21,446 nucleotides of DNA from Kiritimatiellia bacterium (GTDB lineage Bacteria > Verrucomicrobiota > Kiritimatiellia > RFP12 > UBA1067): NCBI GenBank assembly GCA_017405115.1, contig JAFRBA010000003.1, forward strand, positions 1 to 21,446. Direction: 5' to 3'. Both the position numbers and the translations under genes were made by a program. This document shows, piece after piece, positions 1 to 5,591 of the stretch. The notes under the pieces were generated by a model. It made no database searches. It was not told the DNA's origin and was given only the letters and a program-made list of their open reading frames with translations. The number at the start of each line of letters is the position of its first letter. Position 1 is the stretch's first letter.

Positions 1-1
1 A

Positions 2-124
2 GGCGCGCGCGTCGAAATCATGTCGGGGGCGCCCGCGAAATGCGGGTCGGGCGAACAGGTCGGGCCAAGGACTGCAGTCGCGCCGAAAACCTCGACGGTC
101 CTGTCCGACGGAGAGATCCTTTAA
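2..124 (+). CDS. C-terminal tail of an unidentified protein (5' end outside window)
   Basis: Reading from base 2, an open frame of 40 codons runs to a TAA at 122-124. The peptide ends in SDGEIL. Nearly every codon ends in G or C, as in the genes nearby, and the stop is followed at once by A-rich DNA and then the MarR promoter, which is what a gene end looks like. I do not recognise the family. The opposite strand is also open over the same bases with similarly high GC3, but has no plausible start codon after its upstream stop, so the forward reading is preferred. Only the tail is visible, so no function can be given. Confidence 0.35.
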   Translation, partial: GARVEIMSGAPAKCGSGEQVGPRTAVAPKTSTVLSDGEIL

Positions 125-165
125 AAAATGGAGATGCGCCCAAACGAAAAGCCACTTCATCCCCA

Positions 166-194
166 TTGCAAAGTTAGACATCTAATGATATAAT
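166..194 (+). promoter_or_regulatory. Sigma-70-type promoter of the MarR gene
   Basis: TTGCAA at 166-171 and a perfect TATAAT at 189-194 are separated by 17 bases. The -10 box ends only eight bases before the ATG at 203, so transcription should begin at about 200-202 and the message would be leaderless or nearly so. Confidence 0.7.
174..185. promoter_or_regulatory. Palindromic operator inside the MarR promoter spacer
   Basis: TTAGACATCTAA has inverted arms TTAGA/TCTAA around CA and lies exactly between the -35 and -10 boxes. MarR-family regulators usually bind short AT-rich palindromes overlapping their own promoter, so autorepression by the adjacent gene is the natural reading. This is inferred from position and symmetry only. 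Confidence 0.5.
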
Positions 195-202
195 ATGCCG
201 CC

Positions 203-649
203 ATGAAACACAACGCCATAATGTCGATAAGCCGGATTCACGCCATGTCGCAGAAATGGCTGACGGACGCACTCGCATCCGCAGGGATGGCGGGTGTCGT
301 ACCGTCGCACGGGGATGTGCTGGCGTGCCTGTTCAGGAACGGCCCCACGGCGATGCACGACCTCGCGGCGTTCTCGCACCGCACGAGGCCGACGACCACG
401 GTGCTGGTCGATAAGCTGGAGCAGATGGGGCTTGTCCAACGCGAGAGGTCGGACGACGATGCGCGCCGGACGATGGTCGCGCTCACGGACGCGGGCGAGG
501 CGTTGCGCGGCAAGTTCGAGTCCATTTCGCGGCGGCTCGTCCGTCTCGTCTATTCGCCGCTCGAAAAGGACGAAGCGGAGATTTTCGAGGGTCTTCTCGG
601 GAAGATTCTCGCACACATGAAAACAAAAACCGAAAGGAAAGACAAATGA
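203..649 (+). CDS. MarR-family transcriptional regulator
   Basis: The 148-residue product has the MarR winged-helix layout. An N-terminal helix leads into a DNA-binding region at about residues 33-100, with the recognition-helix stretch HRTRPTTTVLVDKLEQMGLV, the basic wing ERSDDDARRTMVALTDAG typical of MarR proteins, and a C-terminal dimerisation helix. Length is normal for the family. The ATG at 203 is chosen because the promoter places the transcript start almost on it; in-frame ATGs at 221 and 245 lack Shine-Dalgarno sequences. Its stop overlaps the next start (ATGA at 646-649), so it is translationally coupled to the flavin-type split-barrel gene. MarR proteins commonly sense oxidants or phenolic compounds, which fits the redox genes downstream. 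The actual ligand cannot be read from the sequence. Confidence 0.88.
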   Translation: MKHNAIMSISRIHAMSQKWLTDALASAGMAGVVPSHGDVLACLFRNGPTAMHDLAAFSHRTRPTTTVLVDKLEQMGLVQRERSDDDARRTMVALTDAGEALRGKFESISRRLVRLVYSPLEKDEAEIFEGLLGKILAHMKTKTERKDK

Positions 650-1068
650 ACAAGATGACAGCACAGGAACTCTGCGACATAATCGCCAAGGCGAAGACGC
701 TCTTCATGGCGACGGTGGACGGCGACCAGCCGAAGAACCGCCCGATTTCCGGGCATTTCATCGACGGCGAGCGCGTGATATTCGGTATCGGCGGCTTCAA
801 GGACGTCTATCGCCAGCTCGCGGCGAATCCGAAACTGGAGTTTGTAGGACTTTACGAAGGCGTCAAGTGGCTCCGCCTGACCGGCCGCGCCGTGTTCGAC
901 GATGGAGCAGAACGCGAGGCGCATCAGGAGAAGATGCTGGAGACCCTGCCATTCCTGCGCAAGATTTACAACCCAGAGACTAACAACAAGTTGATGACGT
1001 TCCACCTTGAAGACGCTACAGCTGAAGTCGTCAACTTCATGCCGCCAGGCGAGATGTATTCACTCTGA
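646..1068 (+). CDS. Pyridoxamine 5'-phosphate oxidase-like FMN-binding split-barrel protein
   Basis: The 140-residue protein fits the small pyridoxamine-oxidase-like/flavin reductase split-barrel families. It opens with a helix (TAQELCDIIAKAKTLFMATV), then DGDQPKNRPISGHFIDGERVIF-type strands where QPKNRPI resembles the FMN-phosphate contact region, and ends with LTGRAVFDD and a C-terminal strand TAEVVNFMP. Such proteins use FMN or F420-like cofactors in unspecific reductions; the substrate is unknown. A GAAAGGAAAG Shine-Dalgarno lies at 631-640 inside the end of the MarR gene, and the ATG overlaps the MarR stop. It is the first likely target of that regulator. It is too short and divergent to be a true PdxH. 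Confidence 0.75.
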   Translation: MNKMTAQELCDIIAKAKTLFMATVDGDQPKNRPISGHFIDGERVIFGIGGFKDVYRQLAANPKLEFVGLYEGVKWLRLTGRAVFDDGAEREAHQEKMLETLPFLRKIYNPETNNKLMTFHLEDATAEVVNFMPPGEMYSL

Positions 1069-1138
1069 TGGGATAGCTGCTGTGAAAAAGCGAAATCGTC
1101 GCGGCGTATGTCATAGACCGAAATGAGGAGGAATGATG

Positions 1139-2332
1139 ATGAAGAAACCTATCATGTCTGCAATCGCATTGGCATCGGTTTTAGCGATGGAAATCGCAGT
1201 CGCCGCAACAACGGAATTCCTGCCGATTGGCGACAAGGACGGAATCTCGATTGCCAAGTATCCAGTCACGAACGCGGAGTATGCGCGATTCGTGAAGGCG
1301 ACGAGTCATCCCGCGCCGCGCTATTGGAAAGGCGGCGAGTTCCCCAATGGGAAGGAGCGGCATCCTGTCCTCTGGGTGTCGTATGATGACGCCCGTGCCT
1401 ATTGCGAGTGGCTCGGCAAGAAAGATGCCGCACATGCCTACCGCCTTCCGACGGAAGATGAATGGGAGGCTGCCGCCGGCGAGACTCCGACGGACGCCAA
1501 GTTCAACTTCAATGGCGTTGTCGCTTCGCATTACATGAAGGAGAACCCGAAGCGGTTGGTGACGTTCGTGCATCCGAAGTCCGCACTCAAGGGAAAGTCC
1601 ATGCCGCTCGACGAGGTGATTTCCATCGGCTCAGACGGACGCCACGTGCGCGGCTGGGTCAACCATCGCGACTATACGGGTTTCATCTATACCGACTTGT
1701 TCAAAGAACTCAGCGAAACCGGCGGCTACACGACGCCCGTCGATGCCTATCCCGAAACGAAGTCCGCCTGCGGCGCACTCGACATGTGGGGGAACTGCTG
1801 GGAATGGACGTGCACCGAGATCGTGGCGAAGAACGGCGCAGAGCGCGGTAATGTCGTCAATGCCATCAAGGGCGGCTCGTGGTACGCGAACCGCAACTCT
1901 TGCTTTACTTCCTTCCGAGGCGAAGGACGCCGTCCAAGCGGATGCTACAACACGGTCGGCTTTCGTGTCGTTGCAGTCCGAACGGCGGCGACAAAGGCAG
2001 TGTCAGAGCCATTCACCCGCATCGCCGAAATCGAGGTCCATCCCGAATGGCTGGAGCGGTATCTTGAAGCCGCGCGGACTGTCGGCGCGGAGTCGGTGGC
2101 GAAGGAGGATGGCGTCACCTGCATCTTCCCGATGCAGCAGAAGGAACATCCCAACATTATCCGCATCGTCGAAATCTACCGCGACGAGGCGGCGTACAAG
2201 GCTCATCTTGCTTCGCCGCACTTCCGCGCCTACAAGGAAGGTACGCCGCACATGATCAAGTCGCTCAAGCTCGTGCCCATGCGTCCGCTCGATGCGGAGC
2301 ACATGAGCCTCATCTTCAAGAAGGAACAATGA
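1139..2332 (+). CDS. Exported SUMF1 (FGE-sulfatase-like) protein fused to an antibiotic-biosynthesis-monooxygenase (ABM) domain
   Basis: A Sec signal peptide (KKPIMSAIALASVLAMEI...AVAA) is followed by a SUMF1/C-type-lectin-like domain to about residue 280. Landmarks are KYPVTNAEYARFV, LPTEDEWEAAAG, GALDMWGNCWEWT, GGSWYANRNSC and VGFRVV. The CxxxxC pair that generates formylglycine in true FGE is not present: one Cys remains and the partner position is Arg, so sulfatase activation is unlikely. From about residue 285 an ABM/YgiN-like domain follows (IAEIEVHPEWLERYLEAA, then VEIYRDEAAYKAHLASPHF and MIKSLKLVP). The start at 1139 is chosen because AGGAGG at 1126-1131 is seven bases away; ATGs at 1133 and 1136 are too close to it. 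The gene ends three bases before the CMD-cupin ATG and is probably co-transcribed with it. Confidence 0.8.
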   Translation: MKKPIMSAIALASVLAMEIAVAATTEFLPIGDKDGISIAKYPVTNAEYARFVKATSHPAPRYWKGGEFPNGKERHPVLWVSYDDARAYCEWLGKKDAAHAYRLPTEDEWEAAAGETPTDAKFNFNGVVASHYMKENPKRLVTFVHPKSALKGKSMPLDEVISIGSDGRHVRGWVNHRDYTGFIYTDLFKELSETGGYTTPVDAYPETKSACGALDMWGNCWEWTCTEIVAKNGAERGNVVNAIKGGSWYANRNSCFTSFRGEGRRPSGCYNTVGFRVVAVRTAATKAVSEPFTRIAEIEVHPEWLERYLEAARTVGAESVAKEDGVTCIFPMQQKEHPNIIRIVEIYRDEAAYKAHLASPHFRAYKEGTPHMIKSLKLVPMRPLDAEHMSLIFKKEQ

Positions 2333-2335
2333 ACA

Positions 2336-3412
2336 ATGAACAAGTTGATAACAGGAGGAATTGCAATGGCGATGGCAATAACGGCAAACGCCGCCGAGCT
2401 GACGGCGAAGGAAAACGCAATCGTCGACATCGGTGCGGCGGTGGCGCGCGGCGAGCAGGACAAGCTCGGCGCGGCGTTCAAGGCGGGGTTCGACGCGGGG
2501 CTCACGCTGAGCGAGACGAAGGAGCTCGTCGGACAGCTCTACGCCTACTGCGGCTTCCCGAGGGCCCTAAACGCCGCCGCGACGCTTATGAAGATTGAAG
2601 GATATGGTCTCACGCGGAGGCGCGGAGAGGCGGAGAGTGCAGAGAATGCGAATGGTGGGAAGATCCGTAACGGCGGGTCGTTTGTTTTGGGAGACAAGGC
2701 GCTGGAAATCGGGACGGCGAACCAGACGAAGCTCTGCGGCGGGCCGGTCAAGGGCGCGCTCTTCGACTTCCATCCGCAGCTCGACGCCTACCTCAAGGCG
2801 CATCTCTTCGGCGACATCTTTGCGCGCGACGTCATCGACTGGCGGACGCGCGAGATCGTCACGATCGCCACGCTCGCGGCGCGTCCCGAGACGGCACCGC
2901 AGATGAAGGCGCATATCGCCATAGGAAAGAACAACGGTGTTACCGACGCGCAGGCGGCGGAAATCGTACGGCGCGTGCAGCTGCCGCGCAATCCCTCCGA
3001 TCTGCCGCATGACTGGTCGCCGATTCCGGTGGGCGAGCTGAACACCGCGTACGCCAAGTACTTCATCGGCAACAGCTATCTCCAAAAGCTCACGCTCGAC
3101 CAGGTGCCGACGTTCGGCGTCACGTTCGAGCCGGGCTGCCGCAACAACTGGCACATCCACCACGCAAAGACAGGCGGCGGACAGATGCTCATAATCACGG
3201 CGGGCGAGGGCTTCTACCAAGAATGGGGCAAGCCCGCGCGACGTCTCAGGAAAGGCGACACGGTGAACATCCCTGCGAATGTCAAACACTGGCATGGTGC
3301 CTCACCTGATTCGTGGTTCCAGCACATCGCCCTCGAAGTGCCTGGCACGGAACAGTCCAACGAATGGTGCGAGCCCGTGGATGACAAGGCATACGCCGAG
3401 GCGACGAAGTAG
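2336..3412 (+). CDS. Exported double carboxymuconolactone-decarboxylase (CMD) domain protein with C-terminal cupin
   Basis: After a signal peptide ending ITANA come two CMD/AhpD-like helical domains (about residues 22-90 and 125-220; the second includes WRTREIVTIATLAA) and a cupin barrel with likely metal ligands H273, H275/H276 and H318/H320 (WHIHH and KHWHGA). Known relatives of this architecture are annotated as CMD-cupin proteins of uncertain function. The AhpD CxxC pair is absent, so peroxidase activity is unlikely. Residues about 91-104 are low-complexity RRRGEAESAE-type sequence encoded by a short genomic repeat and are not part of either domain. The ATG at 2336 gives the signal peptide and has AAGGAA at 2321-2326. 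A second ATG at 2366 has a much better AGGAGG at 2353-2358, which would make a form without a full signal peptide. Confidence 0.82.
   Translation: MNKLITGGIAMAMAITANAAELTAKENAIVDIGAAVARGEQDKLGAAFKAGFDAGLTLSETKELVGQLYAYCGFPRALNAAATLMKIEGYGLTRRRGEAESAENANGGKIRNGGSFVLGDKALEIGTANQTKLCGGPVKGALFDFHPQLDAYLKAHLFGDIFARDVIDWRTREIVTIATLAARPETAPQMKAHIAIGKNNGVTDAQAAEIVRRVQLPRNPSDLPHDWSPIPVGELNTAYAKYFIGNSYLQKLTLDQVPTFGVTFEPGCRNNWHIHHAKTGGGQMLIITAGEGFYQEWGKPARRLRKGDTVNIPANVKHWHGASPDSWFQHIALEVPGTEQSNEWCEPVDDKAYAEATK
2366..2368 (+). promoter_or_regulatory. Alternative internal start with strong Shine-Dalgarno inside the signal-peptide region
   Basis: AGGAGG at 2353-2358 sits seven bases upstream of this in-frame ATG, ten codons into the CMD-cupin gene. 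Starting here would remove the positively charged N-region and most of the hydrophobic core of the signal peptide, leaving a cytoplasmic protein. Confidence 0.4.
2608..2646. repeat. Short dispersed repeat (copy 1), in frame inside the CMD-cupin gene
   Basis: This 39-base unit begins TCTCACGCGGAGGCGCGGAG and ends GCAGAGAA. It matches 3437-3475 at 32 of 39 positions without gaps. It is read through in frame and encodes an Arg/Glu-rich stretch between the two CMD domains. Elements of the form TCTCACGCAGAGGCGCAGAG are, from general knowledge, scattered in many environmental bacterial genomes. Confidence 0.75.
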
Positions 3413-3436
3413 ATAGGAAACTGAGACTGCTTTATA

Positions 3437-3475
3437 TCTCACGCAGAGGTGCAGAGAGGTTGAGCGCGCAGAGAA
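3437..3475. repeat. Short dispersed repeat (copy 2), just upstream of the orphan rubredoxin
   Basis: It begins TCTCACGCAGAGGTGCAGAG and ends GCAGAGAA, matching copy 1 at 32 of 39 positions. Its last base is two bases before the point (3477) where similarity to the MBL-rubredoxin gene begins. Its GCAGAGAA end supplies a weak Shine-Dalgarno for the GTG at 3480. Confidence 0.75.
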
Positions 3476-3479
3476 AATC

Positions 3480-3632
3480 GTGTTCAAGACGCAGACCGGA
3501 AAGTACGTCTGCTCCGTCTGCGGCTATGTGTACGATCCGGCTGAGCACGACGGCGTTGCGTTCGAGGACCTTCCCGCCGACTGGCGCTGTCCGCGCTGCC
3601 GCCAGCCCAAGGACAAGTTCAACCGCGCATAA
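3480..3632 (+). CDS. Orphan rubredoxin (GTG start), derived from an MBL-rubredoxin fusion
   Basis: A 50-residue rubredoxin with CxxC ([11 protein letters not shown]) and CPRC iron ligands is encoded from a GTG at 3480 to TAA at 3632. It is easy to miss because it has no ATG and another frame is longer. From 3477 onward 46 of 51 residues match the C-terminal domain of the MBL-rubredoxin protein ending at 8353, including the exact end NRA. Many third codon positions differ, so the copy is not recent. The lactamase part is absent; its place is taken by a dispersed repeat. It may be a working small electron carrier, since length and all four Cys are right, or a surviving fragment. Similarity starts before the GTG, at the codon for Ile, which suggests a fragment that acquired a start. 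Weak AGAG at 3470-3473 precedes the GTG. Confidence 0.65.
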   Translation: MFKTQTGKYVCSVCGYVYDPAEHDGVAFEDLPADWRCPRCRQPKDKFNRA

Positions 3633-3661
3633 AGCAGTTTCTGAAATCCGATGTTACTGAA

Positions 3662-3997
3662 ATGACAATAGTAAAAATCACAGTTCTTGAAACTTCGCTG
3701 AAGAAGGACTTGGCGGAGGAGTACGCCGTGCCGAATCTGGAACCCTGCCCGGTGCTCAAGCCGGGGCAGGTTTTCTACGCGACGAACACGTGCCCGAAGG
3801 GAATGTGCGACGCTGCGTGGCGCACGATCAACCAGTACGTGTTCGCACTCGCCTGCGGGGTGCGCGAGTTCTACGGCGGTGGGTGGATGAAGGAACCGGG
3901 CAAGGTCATTACATGCTGCAACGACGGGCTGCGCCCGGTGTACTTCAAACTCGAAGCCACCGACAGGGAAGCCGGGCCGTTTCTTGGCAGGAACTGA
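3662..3997 (+). CDS. TIGR04076-family protein, copy 1
   Basis: The 111-residue protein matches the pattern of the TIGR04076 family of small uncharacterised proteins: an N-terminal strand VKITVLETSLKKDLAEEY, then CPVLKPGQVFYA, CPKGMCDAAWRTINQYVFAL, and the ending GWMKEPGKVITCCNDGLRPVYFKLE. Several cysteines occur (CPV, CPKGMC, CC). Function of the family is not known; members often sit near flavoproteins and redox genes in anaerobes. It is the first of a tandem pair, with the second starting 12 bases after its stop. The ATG at 3662 has no good Shine-Dalgarno. Compared with copy 2 it has a GMC instead of GFC motif and a short loop before the Trp. Confidence 0.72.
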   Translation: MTIVKITVLETSLKKDLAEEYAVPNLEPCPVLKPGQVFYATNTCPKGMCDAAWRTINQYVFALACGVREFYGGGWMKEPGKVITCCNDGLRPVYFKLEATDREAGPFLGRN

Positions 3998-4009
3998 TGG
4001 AGAGACCAC

Positions 4010-4357
4010 ATGAAGAAAGTAAAAATCACAATCCTAAAGACAACGCTCGACAAGGAGCTTGCAGCGGAATACGGCATCGACGGGCTGACAGCGTGTCCGA
4101 TGATGAAGGCGGGAGACGTGTTCTACGCCGACTACGCCAAACCGCAGGGATTCTGCGACGAGGCGTGGAAGGCGATCTACCAGTATGTGTTTGCGCTGGC
4201 GCACGGCGCGGACAAGTCGCTCTTCTACTACGGCGACTGGATCAAGAAGCCCGGCGTCGCCATCGTGAGCTGCAACGACGGCCTTCGCCCCGCCATCATG
4301 AAGCTCGAAGCGACCGAGAATGAATCGCAGATCGACGACCATCCGATCAAACGATGA
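4010..4357 (+). CDS. TIGR04076-family protein, copy 2
   Basis: This 115-residue paralogue of the preceding gene shares the opening VKITILKTTLDKELAAEYG, the CPMMKAGDVFYADY and PQGFCDEAWKAIYQYVFALAHG segments, and the DWIKKPGVAIVSCNDGLRPAIMKLEATE ending. It keeps three of the cysteines of copy 1 and lacks the CC doublet. A GGAGAG Shine-Dalgarno at about 3998-4003 lies in the 12-base gap after copy 1, so the two are read together. Family function is unknown. It is the last gene of the first half of the island; a palindrome and promoter-like boxes follow before the TetR gene. Confidence 0.75.
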   Translation: MKKVKITILKTTLDKELAAEYGIDGLTACPMMKAGDVFYADYAKPQGFCDEAWKAIYQYVFALAHGADKSLFYYGDWIKKPGVAIVSCNDGLRPAIMKLEATENESQIDDHPIKR

Positions 4358-4439
4358 CCAAGCGCAAATGAAAAGACGAGATGAAGGCGAGGAAGTTTCC
4401 CGCAGGGCGTGATGCGAATGTCTGGCCATGGCGCGGAGA

Positions 4440-4463
4440 TTCACAAATGGGTATATTTGTGAA
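4440..4463. promoter_or_regulatory. Perfect 9-bp inverted repeat upstream of the TetR gene (putative operator)
   Basis: TTCACAAAT (4440-4448) and ATTTGTGAA (4455-4463) are exact inverted arms around GGGTAT. No T-run follows, so it is not a typical terminator. It abuts the -35-like box at 4464, a usual place for a TetR-type autorepressor operator. Confidence 0.6.
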
Positions 4464-4492
4464 TTGAGGTCTTGGATTGGAAATGGTATACT
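4464..4492 (+). promoter_or_regulatory. Putative promoter of the TetR gene
   Basis: TTGAGG (4464-4469) and TATACT (4487-4492) are spaced by 17 bases. The predicted transcript start (about 4499) lies just downstream of the ATG at 4493, which either argues for a later start codon (4547) or against this promoter. Confidence 0.45.
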
Positions 4493-5125
4493 ATGAATGT
4501 GACAGCCAGTAAAAGAAGTGTCGCGTCCCTGCCGCCTGAAGGGGACATGCTCAACGCATTCGCCAATGCGTTGCGGCGTGTTGTGCGCACGAAGACCTTT
4601 GAGCAGATCACCGTTAGCGAGATCGTACACGAGGCGGGGTATTCATCCCGCACGTTCTACAATCATTTCAGGAGCAAGTACGACCTTGTATTCTGGAACT
4701 ATGCGGCGGCGGACTATGCCTACCTTGAGGGGATGAGCTCAGATTTTGCCGGATCGACGTTCCCGGATCGGGTGTTGCGCGGGCTTGAGCGGCTGGAGGC
4801 GGACCGTGCGCTTTTCCTGGGGGCGTTCCGTGACAGGATAGGGCCGGAAAGCCTGTGCATGACGCTGGTCCGACACGGAGTCGCCGTGATTCCCGACTAC
4901 ATACGGCGGCGGCATGGTGCGGCAGCGGTTACAGATGGCGTTATGCGGCTTGTGCGCTTCTACGTTGAAGGCGTTGTCTGCGAACTTGCGCTTTGGATCG
5001 CGGCACCAAGCCCCATGCCCGCGAAGAAGTTCCGGGACTTCCTCATCACGGCCATGCCGGCGCCCTTGTGCGGCTTGCTTTTGTCCGCATCGAAATCCAA
5101 ACCCAGCAGAAGGAGACCCAGGTGA
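4493..5125 (+). CDS. TetR/AcrR-family transcriptional regulator
   Basis: The 210-residue product carries a TetR N-terminal helix-turn-helix: TFEQITVSEIVHEAGYSSRT followed by FYNHFRSKYDLVFW, the classic TetR signature at about residues 36-68. A variable helical ligand-binding region follows. The first ATG (4493) is reported. A start at 4547 (MLNAFANALRR) would leave a normal TetR N-terminus, has GAAGGGG just upstream, and would fit the promoter better; a TTG at 4472 is less likely. The last codons contain the Shine-Dalgarno (AGGAG, 5111-5115) of the next gene, and the TGA overlaps its GTG, so the two proteins are made together. The ligand is unknown; the perfect palindrome upstream suggests autoregulation. 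Confidence 0.85.
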   Translation: MNVTASKRSVASLPPEGDMLNAFANALRRVVRTKTFEQITVSEIVHEAGYSSRTFYNHFRSKYDLVFWNYAAADYAYLEGMSSDFAGSTFPDRVLRGLERLEADRALFLGAFRDRIGPESLCMTLVRHGVAVIPDYIRRRHGAAAVTDGVMRLVRFYVEGVVCELALWIAAPSPMPAKKFRDFLITAMPAPLCGLLLSASKSKPSRRRPR

Positions 5126-5496
5126 CAGAACAAGAACAGATCGAGGCGAAGCTGAGCGAGGCGTTTCACCTCATGTACGACGGGATGCCAGAGCCCGTGC
5201 AGCTGTGCCACAAGACGTACCGCGTGGTCGCGGTCAATCCGGCGTGCGAGCGCTACGGCCGCAAGCCTGGCGTCGTCTGCGCGCAGGGGTGCCCCGGGCT
5301 GAAGGCTGGCCTCTGCCGCCAGGCGCAGATGCGCAAGGTCGGCACGACGACGTGGCTTTACACGGAGAAGACGGAGACCACCCCGCGCATGACCACTTTC
5401 TGGATTCCGGTCGCCGGAAATCCTGACTACTACGTCCACTTCGGCATCGGCGTGACCATCGACTACGCCGCAAGGCCGACCGAAGAGCAAGCCTAA
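5122..5496 (+). CDS. Small cysteine-rich PAS-like protein coupled to the TetR regulator
   Basis: From a GTG overlapping the TetR stop (GTGA at 5122-5125), a 124-residue protein is encoded. It resembles a single PAS domain: a helical lead (KLSEAFHLMYDGMPEPVQL), strands YRVVAVNPACERYG, a connecting helix, and C-terminal strands TTWLYTEK, MTTFWIPV and YYVHFGIGVTID. Five cysteines at residues 29, 42, 53, 57 and 65 cluster where PAS proteins hold cofactors, with CAQGC resembling a CxxxC metal or Fe-S ligand pair. No output domain is present. Linkage to a TetR regulator suggests a redox or metal sensor, or an adaptor for that regulator, but this is inference. A longer in-frame reading begins inside the TetR gene and is rejected because AGGAG at 5111-5115 fits the GTG. 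Confidence 0.62.
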   Translation: MTEQEQIEAKLSEAFHLMYDGMPEPVQLCHKTYRVVAVNPACERYGRKPGVVCAQGCPGLKAGLCRQAQMRKVGTTTWLYTEKTETTPRMTTFWIPVAGNPDYYVHFGIGVTIDYAARPTEEQA

Positions 5497-5516
5497 TGCC
5501 ATCGAAGGCCAAGTCA

Positions 5517-5564
5517 ATGAAACTACTTTTGGTTCTAACCACAACACTTGCGACGCTCGCATAG
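5517..5564 (+). pseudogene. Isolated signal-peptide-like ORF (15 codons), probable gene remnant
   Basis: ATG at 5517 opens MKLLLVLTTTLATLA followed by TAG. The peptide has a charged start and a hydrophobic core like the first half of a Sec signal peptide and then stops. No strong Shine-Dalgarno precedes it. It looks like the beginning of an exported protein whose body has been lost, in the 95-base gap between the PAS-like gene and the peroxidase gene. A leader peptide is the alternative. Confidence 0.35.
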
Positions 5565-5591
5565 GGCATCGCCAAAACAAAGGAGACACAC

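Noticed and set aside
1139..2332. Formylglycine-generating enzyme activating sulfatases
   Set aside because: The second catalytic Cys is replaced by Arg and no sulfatase gene is nearby.
3460..3660. 66-codon ATG ORF over the orphan rubredoxin
   Set aside because: It is a shadow in another frame; the rubredoxin frame has the Cys motifs and matches a second gene.
3662..4357. Selenoprotein or thioredoxin-like role for the TIGR04076 pair
   Set aside because: No in-frame UGA and no CxxC thioredoxin motif were seen.
4440..4463. Intrinsic terminator after the TIGR04076 pair
   Set aside because: The stem is AT-rich and no U-run follows; an operator fits better.
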